DNA of 64,000 nt from Methanomicrobiaceae archaeon (GTDB taxonomy: Archaea > Halobacteriota > Methanomicrobia > Methanomicrobiales > Methanomicrobiaceae). A program made the position numbers and the translations under genes. The stretch spans positions 48,631 through 112,630 of the forward strand of contig JARVGI010000006.1 of assembly GCA_029762625.1 (NCBI GenBank), written 5' to 3'. This document shows positions 24,789 through 34,018 of this stretch, one piece after another; position 1 is the first letter of the stretch; each line of letters starts with the position of its first letter. A model generated the notes under the pieces. The model was not told where the DNA came from and ran no database searches. It saw only the letters and a program-made list of their open reading frames with translations.

Positions 24789-25001
24789 ATGGCATCACCG
24801 TTGCTCGCACTGATCCTGTCGTTCTTCATCCCGGGCCTCGGGCAGTTCTACACGGGCCAGCTCTTAAAGGCGGTCGGCCTGTTCCTGCTCGCCGCAATCT
24901 TCGCGGCCCTCTCGGGCGTGCTGATCGGGATTCCGCTTTACCTGATCGTGTGGGTGTACAGCATGTATGACGCGTTTACGGCCGCGAAGGAGATGGGGTG
25001 A
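24789..25001 (+). CDS. Small two-helix membrane protein (TM2-like)
   Basis: 70-aa membrane protein. The first helix contains ALILSFFIPGLGQFYTGQLL, the PGLGQFY-x-G-x-x motif of TM2/DUF5683-like small proteins; a second helix LFLLAAIFAALSGVLIGIPL and VWVYSMYDAF end it. The frame is open upstream, but ATG 24789 gives a start right before the first helix, with a TATA-like gcatatag about 28 bases upstream, in line with a leaderless transcript. The role of this family is not known. Confidence 0.7.
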   Translation: MASPLLALILSFFIPGLGQFYTGQLLKAVGLFLLAAIFAALSGVLIGIPLYLIVWVYSMYDAFTAAKEMG

Positions 25002-25324
25002 GGACAAGGGTTTCGGTTCGTCGGTGCGAAGGACGGGGTGGAACCCCCGGCGCAGCTATCGTGGAACACGATTTCTGCAGGGCCATATCCGGCTCTTCGA
25101 CAGACAAAAAAAATGTGACGGAAATTGTTGCGGGAGATCAGTACAAAAAGGAATTCCCACGGGTCTCGAACGGGGAAGTCTGGGCCGACAGACGCAACGA
25201 AACACACGATATATTTCTGTTCAATTCTGTCGATGAAGCGAGAGATGTATTGAATGGACCCGGAGGGGGCAATTATCCCGCAACTCCGGCTCCTCTCCCG
25301 ATACCCGATACAAAGGTGCGGTAG

Positions 25325-25624
25325 TACAGCACAATTTCAGAGGGGAACCTTGAGTGGTATTCACTTGAACCCACGGCGGGAGAACACCAGCTCTCGTTTG
25401 AACTCAGATGGAAAAATGAGGATTCGTCGCTGTCGGTATCACTGGTACGTCCGGGTGGTTCGAAATGGCATGGTACGGAGAGAGATGATTCCCGAACCCA
25501 TCAGGCCGTCAGAATGACCATTCCCGGTGTCGCTGGAGGATCTCTTGAACCAGGGAAGTGGGTTGTGGCCGTTTCGGGAGATTCGATCGAGGGGTCTGTC
25601 CCGTATGATTTCTGCTGGTATTGA
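25325..25624 (+). pseudogene. Remnant of a secreted beta-sandwich (PPC-like) domain protein
   Basis: Following an in-frame TAG at 25322-25324, the frame reads YSTISEGNLEWYSLEPTAGE, then LSFELRWKNEDSSLSVSLVR, PGGSKWHG, and LEPGKWVVAVSGDSIEGSVP before TGA at 25622-25624. This matches the pre-peptidase C-terminal-like domains at the ends of methanogen surface proteins (domain WYxxxxxxG, PDGS, GxWxxxVxG). The same frame is open before the TAG back to 24998 but shows no clear domain. With no start and a stop inside, I call it a decayed gene. The stretch 25002-25324 holds no other supported feature. Confidence 0.6.
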
Positions 25625-25948
25625 GAGCGATGCTGGCCTGAGCACATCTCCGGACCTGTAGACGCGGCCGCAGAGGCCCGGTAACCGAGGAGGATTCTGG
25701 CGGATCTCCCATCGAGGCAGCATTACCGCGATATCAGGTAGTCGGGGAGGACGTTCTTACGGATCGATTCCGATGGTTTGATCCCGTTGGAACTGCGGGG
25801 TACCTGCGAGGGCAACAGGAAGTGCCCCTCGCATGGCGGGACCACGCAATACATTGCATACCAAACGATGACGGATTTTCTTTTCCGTCCAGCGCCGATG
25901 AAGTGCCCGGCCGTCACCCGGCAGAACACCATGGCCGTCGGGTAGAAA
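25625..25948. other. Stretch without a supported gene
   Basis: Short open frames exist on both strands, but none has a family pattern or ribosome site. One minus-strand frame ends GIKPSESIRKNVLPDYLISR, faintly like a ROS/MucR regulator start, but it is too short to call. Together with the remnant upstream, 25.0-25.95 kb looks like decayed sequence. Confidence 0.4.
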
Positions 25949-27202
25949 TTATCCGCCTCTTCCGTCGACGATCGCCCGTGCCGCGGCGTATGCGGTCGAG
26001 AACGCGGCCTGGAGGTTGTAGCCCCCGGTGTCGCCGTCGATGTCGAGCACCTCGCCGATGAAGGAGAGGCCGGGGATTCGTCTCGAGGCCATCGTCTTCG
26101 GGTTGACGTCAGCGAGGGCGACGCCGCCGGCGGTCACCATCGCCTCCCGGAACCCGCCGACAGCCTTCACCCCGAAGGAAAATGCCGTCAGGTGTGCAAT
26201 GAGACCGTTTCTCGCCGTTTTCGAGAGATGTGCACAGGTAAGGTCCCGGGGGATCCCGATCTGATGCAGCAGCTCCTTTACGAACCGCTCGGGCAGGCAG
26301 AAGTCAGCGAGAATGGTCTTCACCTGCCGGGTGCCGTGGGCGGCCATCGTCTCTACCAGGTCTCGTTGCAGCGTTTCACGGGATAGCCCGGGGACAAAGG
26401 AGACCTTCAGCACGTCTCCTGCCTCGATGGAGCGCGAGAGGTGGAGGACGACGGGGCCGGAAAGCCCCGCGTGGGTGAGCAACAGGTCGCCGGAGCCCTC
26501 GCGGACCTTCCGGCCCTCCCGGAAGAGCGAGACGTTGACGCCGTCGAACGAGATCCCGGCCAGGTGCGAAAACGGATAGTCCTCGACGGCGACGGCCGCG
26601 AGGGCCGGCCGGATGGCCGTCACCGGCTGGCCGAGCCCGGCCGCGAGCCGGTAGCCGTCCCCCGAGGAGCCCGTGGCGGGGTACGACGCCCCGCCGGTGG
26701 CGATGACAACATGCGGTGCGGTATACCGGGCGGTTCCGGTCGCCACCAGAAAGCCCCCGTCCGACCCTTCGATGCTGAGGACGACCTCATCGCACCGGAC
26801 CTCCACGCCCCGCTCCCTGCATTCGCGGAGGAGGAGGGCGAGCACGTCGGAGGCCTTCCTCGTCGCGGGAAAGACCTTTTCACCGGCGTCCGCCACCATG
26901 GAAAGCCCGCGGCTCTCGAAGAAGGCGATAAGGTCCCGGTTGGTGAACCCGAGGAGCGCCGGGCGCAGGAATGCCCCGTGGTCGCCGTAGTGCGAAAAGA
27001 ACGCGCGGATATCGCCGCCATGGGTGAGGTTGCACTGCCCGGCGCCCGTGACCAGGAGTTTTCTCCCGCAGGCGGCGTTCTTTTCGAGCACCACCACCCT
27101 CGGGTTCGTACCTGCAGTTCCGGCCGCCTGCAGGGCGCAGAAGAGCCCGGCAGGGCCCCCGCCGATGACGATGACCTCGCAGTCACCCGTATCGGTCGTC
27201 AC
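25949..27202 (-). CDS. NAD(P)/FAD-dependent oxidoreductase, BaiN/HI0933 family
   Basis: 417-aa flavoprotein. The FAD-binding Rossmann motif VIVIGGGPAGLFCALQAAG starts at about residue 9, followed by LEKNAACGRKLLVTGAGQCN with family signature GRKxxxSGGGRCN-like, a middle HI0933 insert (HLAGISFDGVNVSLF, LLLTHAGLSGPVVLHLSR) and the C-terminal VTAGGVALADVNPKTMASR plus LDIDGDTGGYNLQAAFSTAY. BaiN-type enzymes reduce unsaturated steroids in gut bacteria, but most members have unknown substrates. It stands alone, without an obvious operon partner. ATG 27202 fits the normal N-terminus. Confidence 0.9.
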   Translation of the reverse strand: MTTDTGDCEVIVIGGGPAGLFCALQAAGTAGTNPRVVVLEKNAACGRKLLVTGAGQCNLTHGGDIRAFFSHYGDHGAFLRPALLGFTNRDLIAFFESRGLSMVADAGEKVFPATRKASDVLALLLRECRERGVEVRCDEVVLSIEGSDGGFLVATGTARYTAPHVVIATGGASYPATGSSGDGYRLAAGLGQPVTAIRPALAAVAVEDYPFSHLAGISFDGVNVSLFREGRKVREGSGDLLLTHAGLSGPVVLHLSRSIEAGDVLKVSFVPGLSRETLQRDLVETMAAHGTRQVKTILADFCLPERFVKELLHQIGIPRDLTCAHLSKTARNGLIAHLTAFSFGVKAVGGFREAMVTAGGVALADVNPKTMASRRIPGLSFIGEVLDIDGDTGGYNLQAAFSTAYAAARAIVDGRGG

Positions 27203-27345
27203 GACCTGCGTCCCATGGGGATGTTCCTCCGGGGTGGGTCCCGGGGAACGATGAGGGGGTGTGAACGGGGACGGACGCCTGCGCAGGCGAAGACGAAGAA
27301 GGCGTCATCTGCGATAGGCACCCCCGCACCCTTCCGCAACATAGC

Positions 27346-29361
27346 TCACCCTTCCTCTTCCGTCGGGGCCACGTCCAGCTCGGCCACGATCTGCACCGGG
27401 TCGTCCATCTCCCGGACGAGGTGCTGGATGCGGGTGAGGCGGTCGATGCCGATGAAGTGCTCGGCCATCACCCGGGCCATGCGGGAGAGCTCAATGGTCG
27501 CACCCTTCCGGCGGACCAGCTTGCGCTCCCGCAGCAGGGGGAAGATCACCTCCATCTCCCCCACCATGGTGGCGGTCATCAGGTCGAGCTGCTTTTCGTC
27601 GCCGCCGCAGACCACGGCGTTGGCCACGTACTCCTCCGAGGACTCCTCGTCGCCGTAGACCGGGGCCACCTCTTCCATCTCGCCCCGCAGCAGCATGATG
27701 GCCATCTCCTCCTCGGTGTGCCGCATGGTCCGGGCGTACGTGCCCCCCGGCTCGGCGAGCACCACCACCGTGCCGAGGTCGTGGAAGTCGGGGCGCCCGG
27801 CGCGGCCCATCATCTGCCGGAACTCGCCCACGCTGAGCCACTCGATGCCCATCGCCAGCGAGTCGAAGATCACCTGCGACGCCGGGAAGTCCACGCCCGC
27901 GGCCAGCGCCGCCGTGGTAACCACCGTGCCGATCTCGCCCCGGGCGAACTTCCCCTCCACCTCGCGGCGCTCCTGCGAGGATAAGCCCGCATGGTAGGGC
28001 ATGGCATTCTTGCCCAGCGCATCGGCGATCACGTGGCAGCGGACCCGGGCGTTGGTGAACACGATCGACTGCCCCCGGTAGCCCTTCGCCGACCGGGTGC
28101 GGAACTCCTCCACGGTGAGCCGCTTTATCAGCGGGATCTTCTGCTTGCGCTCGGTGAAGATGAGGTGGCGCTCGAGGGGCACGGGCCGCTCCTCGTAACG
28201 CACCAGGCGGGCGTTGAGCTTTTCGGCGAGCAGCCCGGGCATGCCGATGGTGGCGCTCAGGTAGAGGAACTGGGCCTGCGGGGCGAGGTACTTGAGGCGG
28301 GCGATGAGCCCGTCGAGGCGGTGGCCCCGCTCGGGGTCCTCGAGCATCTGCACCTCGTCGATGACCACCGTGCCGATGTCCCTGACGCTGCGCCCGCAGC
28401 GGATGAGGTGGTCGATCCCCTCGTAGGTGGCCACGATGATCGAGGCGTTGATGTCCCGCCGCGCCCGCGTCCTCGTCTCGGGGAGGTTGAGCCGCGAGAC
28501 GCCGGTGTGCAGGGAGACGGAGAGAAACTTCCCGTAACGGTCGGAAAACCGCTCATGCTTCTGGTTTGCCAGCGCGACCAGCGGCACCAAAAAGAGCATG
28601 CGCCCCCGCCGCTCCATGCAGTTCTTGATCCCGGCCATCTCCCCGATGAAGGTCTTGCCACTTGCCGTTGCGGCGACCACGAGGAGGTCGCGGCCCTGCA
28701 GGAGCCCCGCCTCAACGGCGAGCTGCTGGACCGGCATCAGCGTCTCCACCCCGGCGGCATCCCGAAATTCCAGGGGCAGGGGCAGCTCGTTGATGTGGGC
28801 GGTCTCCTGCACCGGGTGGGCCTCGAGCCGGTCGAAGAGCGTGCGGGACATGTCCGGACTCTCCGGCTGGATCAGGGCCAGCACCCGGTCCAGGTCGCGG
28901 TAGAGGAGCAGGAGCTTTTCGATGTGCGAGGCGGAATGCCCCCCCATCTTCCCCATGTAGCCCACCTCCCGGCGCAGCTCCCGCCGGGCGCACTCCACGC
29001 AGATCGTCTCCCGCCCGTACTGCACGGCGTTTTCCGCCGTAAGGGGGGTGATCCGGTCCTCGATGAGGCACGACCGGCAGACCCGGATGCGGGTGACGGG
29101 GATCTGGAGATCGGAGAGGAATGCCTCGAACTCCTCGTCGCGCGCGGTGAGGCTGACCGTCGCCTGGCGGAACTGGGCGACCAGGTCTTTGGTGGGGGTG
29201 TTGCGGAACTGCCGCCTGCCGGCCCGCCTGACGCGGTAGTTCTTCGGACGGTACCCCCGGGCGGTTTTTGCGAGGTCCACCACCCCGACCGCGGCGACGC
29301 GCCGGCCGTCGAAGAAAAAGAGACGGTATGACCCGCGATGCGGGTGTACGATAATATTCAT
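27346..29361 (-). CDS. Ski2/Hel308-like SF2 helicase with N-terminal zinc finger
   Basis: 671-aa DEAD/DEAH-box helicase of an archaeal family. About residues 95-124: a zinc-ribbon with Cys95-x2-Cys98 and Cys121-x2-Cys124. Helicase core: ATASGKT (Lys236, Walker A), TYEGIDHLI, IDEVQ (Asp335, Glu336), LSATIGMP, then the second RecA domain with SIVFTNARVRC, TVVTTAALAAGVDFPA and QMMGRAGRPDFHDLG. It could unwind stalled forks or structured RNA. It overlaps the upstream regulator gene by 4 bases (ATGA-type), and that gene overlaps another regulator, so three genes form one operon. The substrate is not decided by sequence. Confidence 0.88.
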   Translation of the reverse strand: MNIIVHPHRGSYRLFFFDGRRVAAVGVVDLAKTARGYRPKNYRVRRAGRRQFRNTPTKDLVAQFRQATVSLTARDEEFEAFLSDLQIPVTRIRVCRSCLIEDRITPLTAENAVQYGRETICVECARRELRREVGYMGKMGGHSASHIEKLLLLYRDLDRVLALIQPESPDMSRTLFDRLEAHPVQETAHINELPLPLEFRDAAGVETLMPVQQLAVEAGLLQGRDLLVVAATASGKTFIGEMAGIKNCMERRGRMLFLVPLVALANQKHERFSDRYGKFLSVSLHTGVSRLNLPETRTRARRDINASIIVATYEGIDHLIRCGRSVRDIGTVVIDEVQMLEDPERGHRLDGLIARLKYLAPQAQFLYLSATIGMPGLLAEKLNARLVRYEERPVPLERHLIFTERKQKIPLIKRLTVEEFRTRSAKGYRGQSIVFTNARVRCHVIADALGKNAMPYHAGLSSQERREVEGKFARGEIGTVVTTAALAAGVDFPASQVIFDSLAMGIEWLSVGEFRQMMGRAGRPDFHDLGTVVVLAEPGGTYARTMRHTEEEMAIMLLRGEMEEVAPVYGDEESSEEYVANAVVCGGDEKQLDLMTATMVGEMEVIFPLLRERKLVRRKGATIELSRMARVMAEHFIGIDRLTRIQHLVREMDDPVQIVAELDVAPTEEEG

Positions 29362-30167
29362 GATTTGATCAGGTCGTGGATCACGTAGGTGAGCGACACC
29401 GTTTCGAGCCGCTTTAAGAGATCGGTGAATTCCTCGTCCACCACCGCCACTGCACAGTCGATCCCGTGGAACGCGGCTTCGATGGCACCTTCACGGGACC
29501 CGAAGAACATGTCCGGTATGCGCCCCGCCGCTTCGCAGGCGATATAGGCCTCGAGGCCCACCGCGCCCACCATGAGGGTGGCATCGAGCACGCGTTTCAG
29601 GGCGTCGGCCTGCACCTTGCGGGACCCTCCCCGCTGGATGCGGGGGACCTTGCAGACGTGGATAACGCCCTCGGAATGATCGATGATGCCGGAAAGCCGC
29701 GCCACCCCGACGTCGGTGCCGGACTGTGCGTCCATGATCGCCTCGCCCTGTGCTGACTGGTCGGACTTGCTCGCATACAGCCAGCCGTTCTTCATGAACA
29801 CGCCCACCCGGTCCCCTTTGCGGATGGGTTCCGCGGCGATGGCCGTCCACACCGAGACCTGCTGGATGATGTCCCGGTTCACGTGCCGGGCGTAGGATTC
29901 CAGCACCTCGGCATTGGTGAGCACCCACTCGATGCCCGCGTGGGTGACCACGTACCGCCCCCTGCCGTGGGAGCTTACCATGCCGTCCTCCACCAGCTCG
30001 CGGATATATTCGGAGACCGCCTGCGGGGTGACCCCGAGCTTGTCGGCGATCTCCTGCTGGCGGACGGCCGGCTGGTGCTCGGCGATCTCTACGAGTATCT
30101 GGAACCGTGTCGCTTCCCGTTTGCTGCGAAGGATGGTGGAGAGCGGATCATCGGTCCGATCCGTCAA
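29358..30167 (-). CDS. Winged-helix regulator with DUF7839-like C-terminal part
   Basis: 269-aa archaeal protein. An N-terminal winged helix (residues about 18-78: RFQILVEIAEHQPAVRQQEI, LGVTPQAVSEYIRELVEDGM) is followed by a C-terminal domain of unknown function with DRVGVFMKNGWLYASKSDQS, TDVGVARLSGIIDHSEGVIH and VGAVGLEAYIACEAAGRIPD. The C-terminal domain may bind a small effector. It overlaps the helicase start by 4 bases and the preceding regulator's end by 20 bases. Conserved linkage to a helicase suggests joint action, not proven here. Confidence 0.78.
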   Translation of the reverse strand: MTDRTDDPLSTILRSKREATRFQILVEIAEHQPAVRQQEIADKLGVTPQAVSEYIRELVEDGMVSSHGRGRYVVTHAGIEWVLTNAEVLESYARHVNRDIIQQVSVWTAIAAEPIRKGDRVGVFMKNGWLYASKSDQSAQGEAIMDAQSGTDVGVARLSGIIDHSEGVIHVCKVPRIQRGGSRKVQADALKRVLDATLMVGAVGLEAYIACEAAGRIPDMFFGSREGAIEAAFHGIDCAVAVVDEEFTDLLKRLETVSLTYVIHDLIKS

Positions 30168-30663
30168 GGATCACCAACCCCTGCCCCCTGACATCGAGCG
30201 TCGGGAGTCGCTTTGCGACCCCCTTCACGAATACCGGGCTCACATTGAGCTTGCGTGCGACGTCGTTGATCGAGGTGTTGCCGTTCTGCACCTCCTGTTC
30301 GATCAGGTCGACCACCATCCGCAGGTGTTCCTCGGTGGAAACCGAGAGGTGCAGGATATCCCCGAGATCCGCCATGCTGCACTGAAAATTGGCCCTGAAC
30401 TTGCTGTAGGTTGTTTTAAATTCCTTTGAGGGTTTTTCCCCCGGTTTCGGCATTCTCCACTGTTCCTCCACGAGATTGCCCTTTTTTAAAATAGCAAGAC
30501 ATTCAGCGACACAGTCGCTATCCACCTCCCTGGTCAGCTCCTCTTCGGTCATCCAGGATGTATTTAAAAGGTTGAAAACTTTTTTAAATTCTGCCCGATT
30601 AAACGTGACAAGAAGAGGGACCATTTCGACTGGATCATTCACAATTCTGATATGCCCTGTCAA
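30148..30663 (-). CDS. Archaeal winged-helix transcriptional regulator
   Basis: 171-aa DNA-binding protein. The first 75 residues form a winged-helix unit (FKKVFNLLNTSWMTEEELTR, CVAECLAILKKGNLVEEQW); the middle YSKFRANFQCSMADLGDILH and the C-terminal helix-turn-helix NTSINDVARKLNVSPVFVKG point to a second DNA-binding segment. Related to archaeal ArsR-like regulators. The frame starts with TTG 30663; GTG 30642 is an alternative and would fit the nearby TATA better. GC is lower than that of neighbours. It heads the helicase operon and faces hypF across a short shared promoter region. Confidence 0.72.
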   Translation of the reverse strand: MTGHIRIVNDPVEMVPLLVTFNRAEFKKVFNLLNTSWMTEEELTREVDSDCVAECLAILKKGNLVEEQWRMPKPGEKPSKEFKTTYSKFRANFQCSMADLGDILHLSVSTEEHLRMVVDLIEQEVQNGNTSINDVARKLNVSPVFVKGVAKRLPTLDVRGQGLVILDGSDR

Positions 30664-30675
30664 GGTAAAGACCCG

Positions 30676-30684
30676 ACTATATAT
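30676..30684 (+). promoter_or_regulatory. TATA element between hypF and the regulator operon
   Basis: The run gactatatattgg, nearly symmetric, lies about 40 bases upstream of hypF ATG 30722 and close to the start of the divergent regulator gene, so it may serve either direction. For hypF it would give a leader of about 15 bases. Confidence 0.45.
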
Positions 30685-30721
30685 TGGTGTAGAAGCGAAT
30701 AAACCTTATCAAGAATTTTCT

Positions 30722-32932
30722 ATGCGCCGGAAAGGTACCATCATTGTCCGCGGGATCGTCCAGGGTGTCGGGTTCCGCCCCTTCGTGTTCGCCCGGGCGA
30801 AAGCCCTCGGCATCACCGGAACGGTCAAAAATCTCGGCAGCGAGGTGAAGATCGTGGCGTTCGGCGACCGTTTCGAGGAATTTCTCGCAGCGGTCGCCCG
30901 CGGCCCGCCCCTCGCCCGCATCGACTCGGTGGCGGTGCGCGATGCGGCCGGCCCCGCCGCCGCAGACTTCCGCATCCTTCCCTCCGGCGAGGGGGTATTA
31001 TCCGGGTTTATTCCTGCGGATGTGGCCATCTGCGACGAGTGCAGGGCCGATATCCGCAGGGCGGGGGGACGCTACGAAGGCTACTGGGCGACCTCCTGCG
31101 TCAACTGCGGCCCCCGCTACAGCATCATCGGCGGGCTGCCCTACGACCGGGAACGGACCACCATGGACGAGTTTCCCCTGTGCGCCGCGTGCGGGGAGGA
31201 ATACGGCGACCCCGCCTCCCGCCGCCACCACGCCCAGACCATCGCCTGCGCCCGCTGCGGGCCCTCGCTCACCCTGCTCGACGGCGACGGGGCCGTCATC
31301 GCCTGCGCCGACCCGGTCGGCGAGGCGGCGCGGCTGCTCGATGCCGGGGCGGTCATGGCCGTCCGGGGGGTGGGCGGGTTTCACATCGCGTGCATCGAGG
31401 ATTCGGCCCGGGAGCTCAAGCGCCGGCTGAACCGCACCGAGCAGCCCCTCGCGGTGATGACCACGCTTTCGCATGCGGAGGCCATCTGCGAGGTTACGGA
31501 GGAGGAACGCCGGATACTCTCCGGCCCTGAGCACCCGATTGCGGTGCTCAAAAAGCGCGCCGCCTTCGCCCACGATGGGATCTCGAACCTGCACACCCTC
31601 GGCTGCATGCTCCCCTACACCGGACTGCACGAGCTGCTCTTCGAGGCCCTCGCCCATCCCCTGCTGATCATGACCAGCGCCAACGCCCCCGGCTACCCCA
31701 TGATCACCGACCTCGACCAGGCCATGGCCCGCCTCACCGGGGTCGTCGACTATATCCTCACCCACGACCGGGTGATCCTCAACCGCTGCGACGACTCGGT
31801 GGTCCGCGACGGCTACCTCATCCGCCTCTCCCGCGGCTTCGCCCCCCGCCGGCAGGCGATCGACCTCGGGGCCCACTGCATCCTGGGCGTGGGGCCGGAG
31901 CTCAACGCCAACGTCTCCCTCTACCGGGGGGGCTTTCTCATCACCTCGCCGCACGTGGGCAACGTGCGCAACCCCCCCACCCTCGCCTACCTCAAAGAGA
32001 CCGCGGAGAAGATCGGCCGGCTCGTCGGGGCGGACTATGACATCATCGCCCACGACCTCCACCCCCGCTTCCTCTCCACCCGCTATGCGCAGGCGCTCGC
32101 CCGGGAATGCGGCGCTGCCCTTGCGCCCGTCCAGCACCACGAGGCACATATCGCCGCCGCTATCGAAGAGCCCTGCATCGGCATCGCCGTCGACGGGGTG
32201 GGCTACGGCCGCGACGGGACGATCTGGGGCGGGGAGATCTTCGCAGGCGTTGTGCCCCGCTTCGACCGGGTGGCCCACCTCGAAGCGGTGCCCATGCCCG
32301 GCGGCGACCTGGCCACGCGCTTTCCCGAGCGGATGCTCTACGGCATCCTCCCCGATGCGCAGACGCAGGACCTCCTGCTCGGGCGGGGGTGGAGCGACGT
32401 GGAGGCGGACGTGCTCGCCCGCCAGCTCGCACGGGGGGTCAACGCGCCCCTCACCAGCAGCACGGGCAGAGTGCTCGATGCCGCCGCCGCCCTGCTGGGC
32501 ATCTGCCGCGAGCGCACCTACGACGGGGAACCGGCGATGAAACTGGAGGCGGCCGCGGCGCGGGGCAGGCACGAAGACTGGGACCCTGTGTTCGAGACCC
32601 GGGACGGCGCCGAGGTGCTCTCCACCCGGGCGCTGCTGCGGCGTGCACGGGACGCACTCGGGCGGCGCTCCCCGGAGGACGTCGCCGCGTCGGTGCAGCA
32701 CACCCTCGCCCTCGGCATCGCCGGCATGGCCGTCCGTGCCGCCCATGCCGGCGGGTACCCCCGGGTCGCCCTCTCCGGCGGGGTGGCCTACAATGCTGCC
32801 ATCCGGGAGACCATCCGCCGGGAGGTCGAGCGGGCGGGCCTCGTGTTCGTGATCAACGCCGACCTCCCCCTCGGCGACGGCTGCATCTCTTTCGGCCAGT
32901 GCATCATGGCGGCACGGCTGGCGGACGAATAA
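30722..32932 (+). CDS. hypF: Carbamoyltransferase HypF (NiFe hydrogenase maturation)
   Basis: 736-aa HypF, which makes the cyanide ligand precursor of NiFe hydrogenases from carbamoyl phosphate with HypE. Domains in order: acylphosphatase (RGIVQGVGFRPFVFARA at residues 10-26), two zinc fingers (CDECRADI, CVNCGPRYSI, CAACGEEYGDP, CARCGPSL), YrdC-like (AVMAVRGVGGFHIACIEDS), and the Kae1-like carbamoyltransferase with HHEAHIAAAIEEPCIGIAVD and VALSGGVAYN. All catalytic parts are present. ATG 30722 begins at the acylphosphatase domain; the longer upstream frame is excluded because it would start in the divergent gene. Supports the use of hydrogenases in this organism. Confidence 0.96.
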   Translation: MRRKGTIIVRGIVQGVGFRPFVFARAKALGITGTVKNLGSEVKIVAFGDRFEEFLAAVARGPPLARIDSVAVRDAAGPAAADFRILPSGEGVLSGFIPADVAICDECRADIRRAGGRYEGYWATSCVNCGPRYSIIGGLPYDRERTTMDEFPLCAACGEEYGDPASRRHHAQTIACARCGPSLTLLDGDGAVIACADPVGEAARLLDAGAVMAVRGVGGFHIACIEDSARELKRRLNRTEQPLAVMTTLSHAEAICEVTEEERRILSGPEHPIAVLKKRAAFAHDGISNLHTLGCMLPYTGLHELLFEALAHPLLIMTSANAPGYPMITDLDQAMARLTGVVDYILTHDRVILNRCDDSVVRDGYLIRLSRGFAPRRQAIDLGAHCILGVGPELNANVSLYRGGFLITSPHVGNVRNPPTLAYLKETAEKIGRLVGADYDIIAHDLHPRFLSTRYAQALARECGAALAPVQHHEAHIAAAIEEPCIGIAVDGVGYGRDGTIWGGEIFAGVVPRFDRVAHLEAVPMPGGDLATRFPERMLYGILPDAQTQDLLLGRGWSDVEADVLARQLARGVNAPLTSSTGRVLDAAAALLGICRERTYDGEPAMKLEAAAARGRHEDWDPVFETRDGAEVLSTRALLRRARDALGRRSPEDVAASVQHTLALGIAGMAVRAAHAGGYPRVALSGGVAYNAAIRETIRREVERAGLVFVINADLPLGDGCISFGQCIMAARLADE

Positions 32933-32934
32933 CG

Positions 32935-33912
32935 CTATTTTTCCCCGGCGAGGCCCAGCCGGGAGAAGAGCGCCGGCGCCCCCCCGGCGATCCACAGCCC
33001 CAGCAGAGCGCCCTGCATGTACCAGAGCAGGCACGCGCCGTCCGCGGCCACGGCGATGAGCACAGCCGTGCCGTACCAGATGGCCAGCACCCCTGCCACC
33101 CCGGTGAGATAGCGGGCGGCGAGCAGGGATCGGCACACCCGCCCGAGGGTGCGGTCGCGAGCCTCGAGCCATGCCATCCCCGCAGCAACCCCGAGGATCA
33201 GCCCGCCGGAGAGAAAACTCCGGGAGGGATCCTGCGGGTCGATCAGCACCCCGGTCTGCGCAAACGCTCTCACCACCCACGAGAGAGGCACCTGCCAGTC
33301 TCCCTGCAGGGCGAGGGTGAGCAGGGTCGCCGCAGGGAAGAGCGCGGAGAGGCAGAAGGCGGCGACGACCTTCGTAGACGCGGGCCAGGTGCGGATACGC
33401 GCCCCCAGTCTCGCCTTGGCGAGGAGGAAGGCGACGAGCACCGCCAGCCCTGCCAGCCACCCGGCGACCACGTCGAGGGGCGAGTGGACCCCGAGATAGA
33501 CCCGGGATATCCCGATGAGGAGGACGAGCAGCACGCAGGCCACCTGCGCCCACCGGCGGCGGAGGGAGACGGCGATAAACCCCCAGAACCCGGCGGCGAG
33601 CTGGGCGTGGGCGGAGGGGAGGGCGAAGCTGGACTCCGCCGCGTACGCGGTGACCGCGGGATCAATCCAGTAGGGGCGCGGGGTGTGGAAGGCCATCTTG
33701 AGGGTGTCGTTGGCCCCGGCGGAGAGCCCCAGCAGAAGGGCCGCGTGCAGCCCCAGGCGCACATCACAGCACCAGAAGAGGGCGGCGATGAAGAAGAAAT
33801 AGCTGACCGGACTTCCCAGCAGCGAGAAGGACAGCATGGGCAGGAGCAGCCAGGGAAATGATTCCTGCAGTGAGGGCGGTACTGCCCATCCCATCGCACG
33901 TCCGGCATCCAT
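32935..33912 (-). CDS. PAP2-family membrane phosphatase
   Basis: 325-aa polytopic membrane protein. The three PAP2 motifs are in order: LKMAFHTPRPYW (K-x6-RP), SSFALPSAHAQ (PSxH), and SRVYLGVHSPLDV (SR-x5-H-x3-D). Six helices surround them, and about 110 further residues at the C-terminus add four more hydrophobic segments, longer than a minimal PAP2. Likely acts on lipid phosphates or polyprenyl pyrophosphates outside the membrane. It is convergent with hypF, whose stop is 2 bases away. Confidence 0.88.
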   Translation of the reverse strand: MDAGRAMGWAVPPSLQESFPWLLLPMLSFSLLGSPVSYFFFIAALFWCCDVRLGLHAALLLGLSAGANDTLKMAFHTPRPYWIDPAVTAYAAESSFALPSAHAQLAAGFWGFIAVSLRRRWAQVACVLLVLLIGISRVYLGVHSPLDVVAGWLAGLAVLVAFLLAKARLGARIRTWPASTKVVAAFCLSALFPAATLLTLALQGDWQVPLSWVVRAFAQTGVLIDPQDPSRSFLSGGLILGVAAGMAWLEARDRTLGRVCRSLLAARYLTGVAGVLAIWYGTAVLIAVAADGACLLWYMQGALLGLWIAGGAPALFSRLGLAGEK

Positions 33913-34018
33913 ACACGTCCCTACCGGTTGACGGTGTGGCGCGGGATGAATGTTTCGGGTGGAGAAAAAACGCTCGAAAAGCGGCCGGAACGTGATCGAT
34001 CCGGATAAAAAAGTGGGG

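Noticed and set aside
25723..25932. Faint ROS/MucR-like stretch ESIRKNVLPDYLIS on the minus strand
   Set aside because: Too short, without the zinc-finger part; could be chance.
30998..33553. 851-codon minus-strand frame opposite hypF
   Set aside because: Shadow of hypF and of the PAP2 gene caused by high third-position GC; no recognisable domain.
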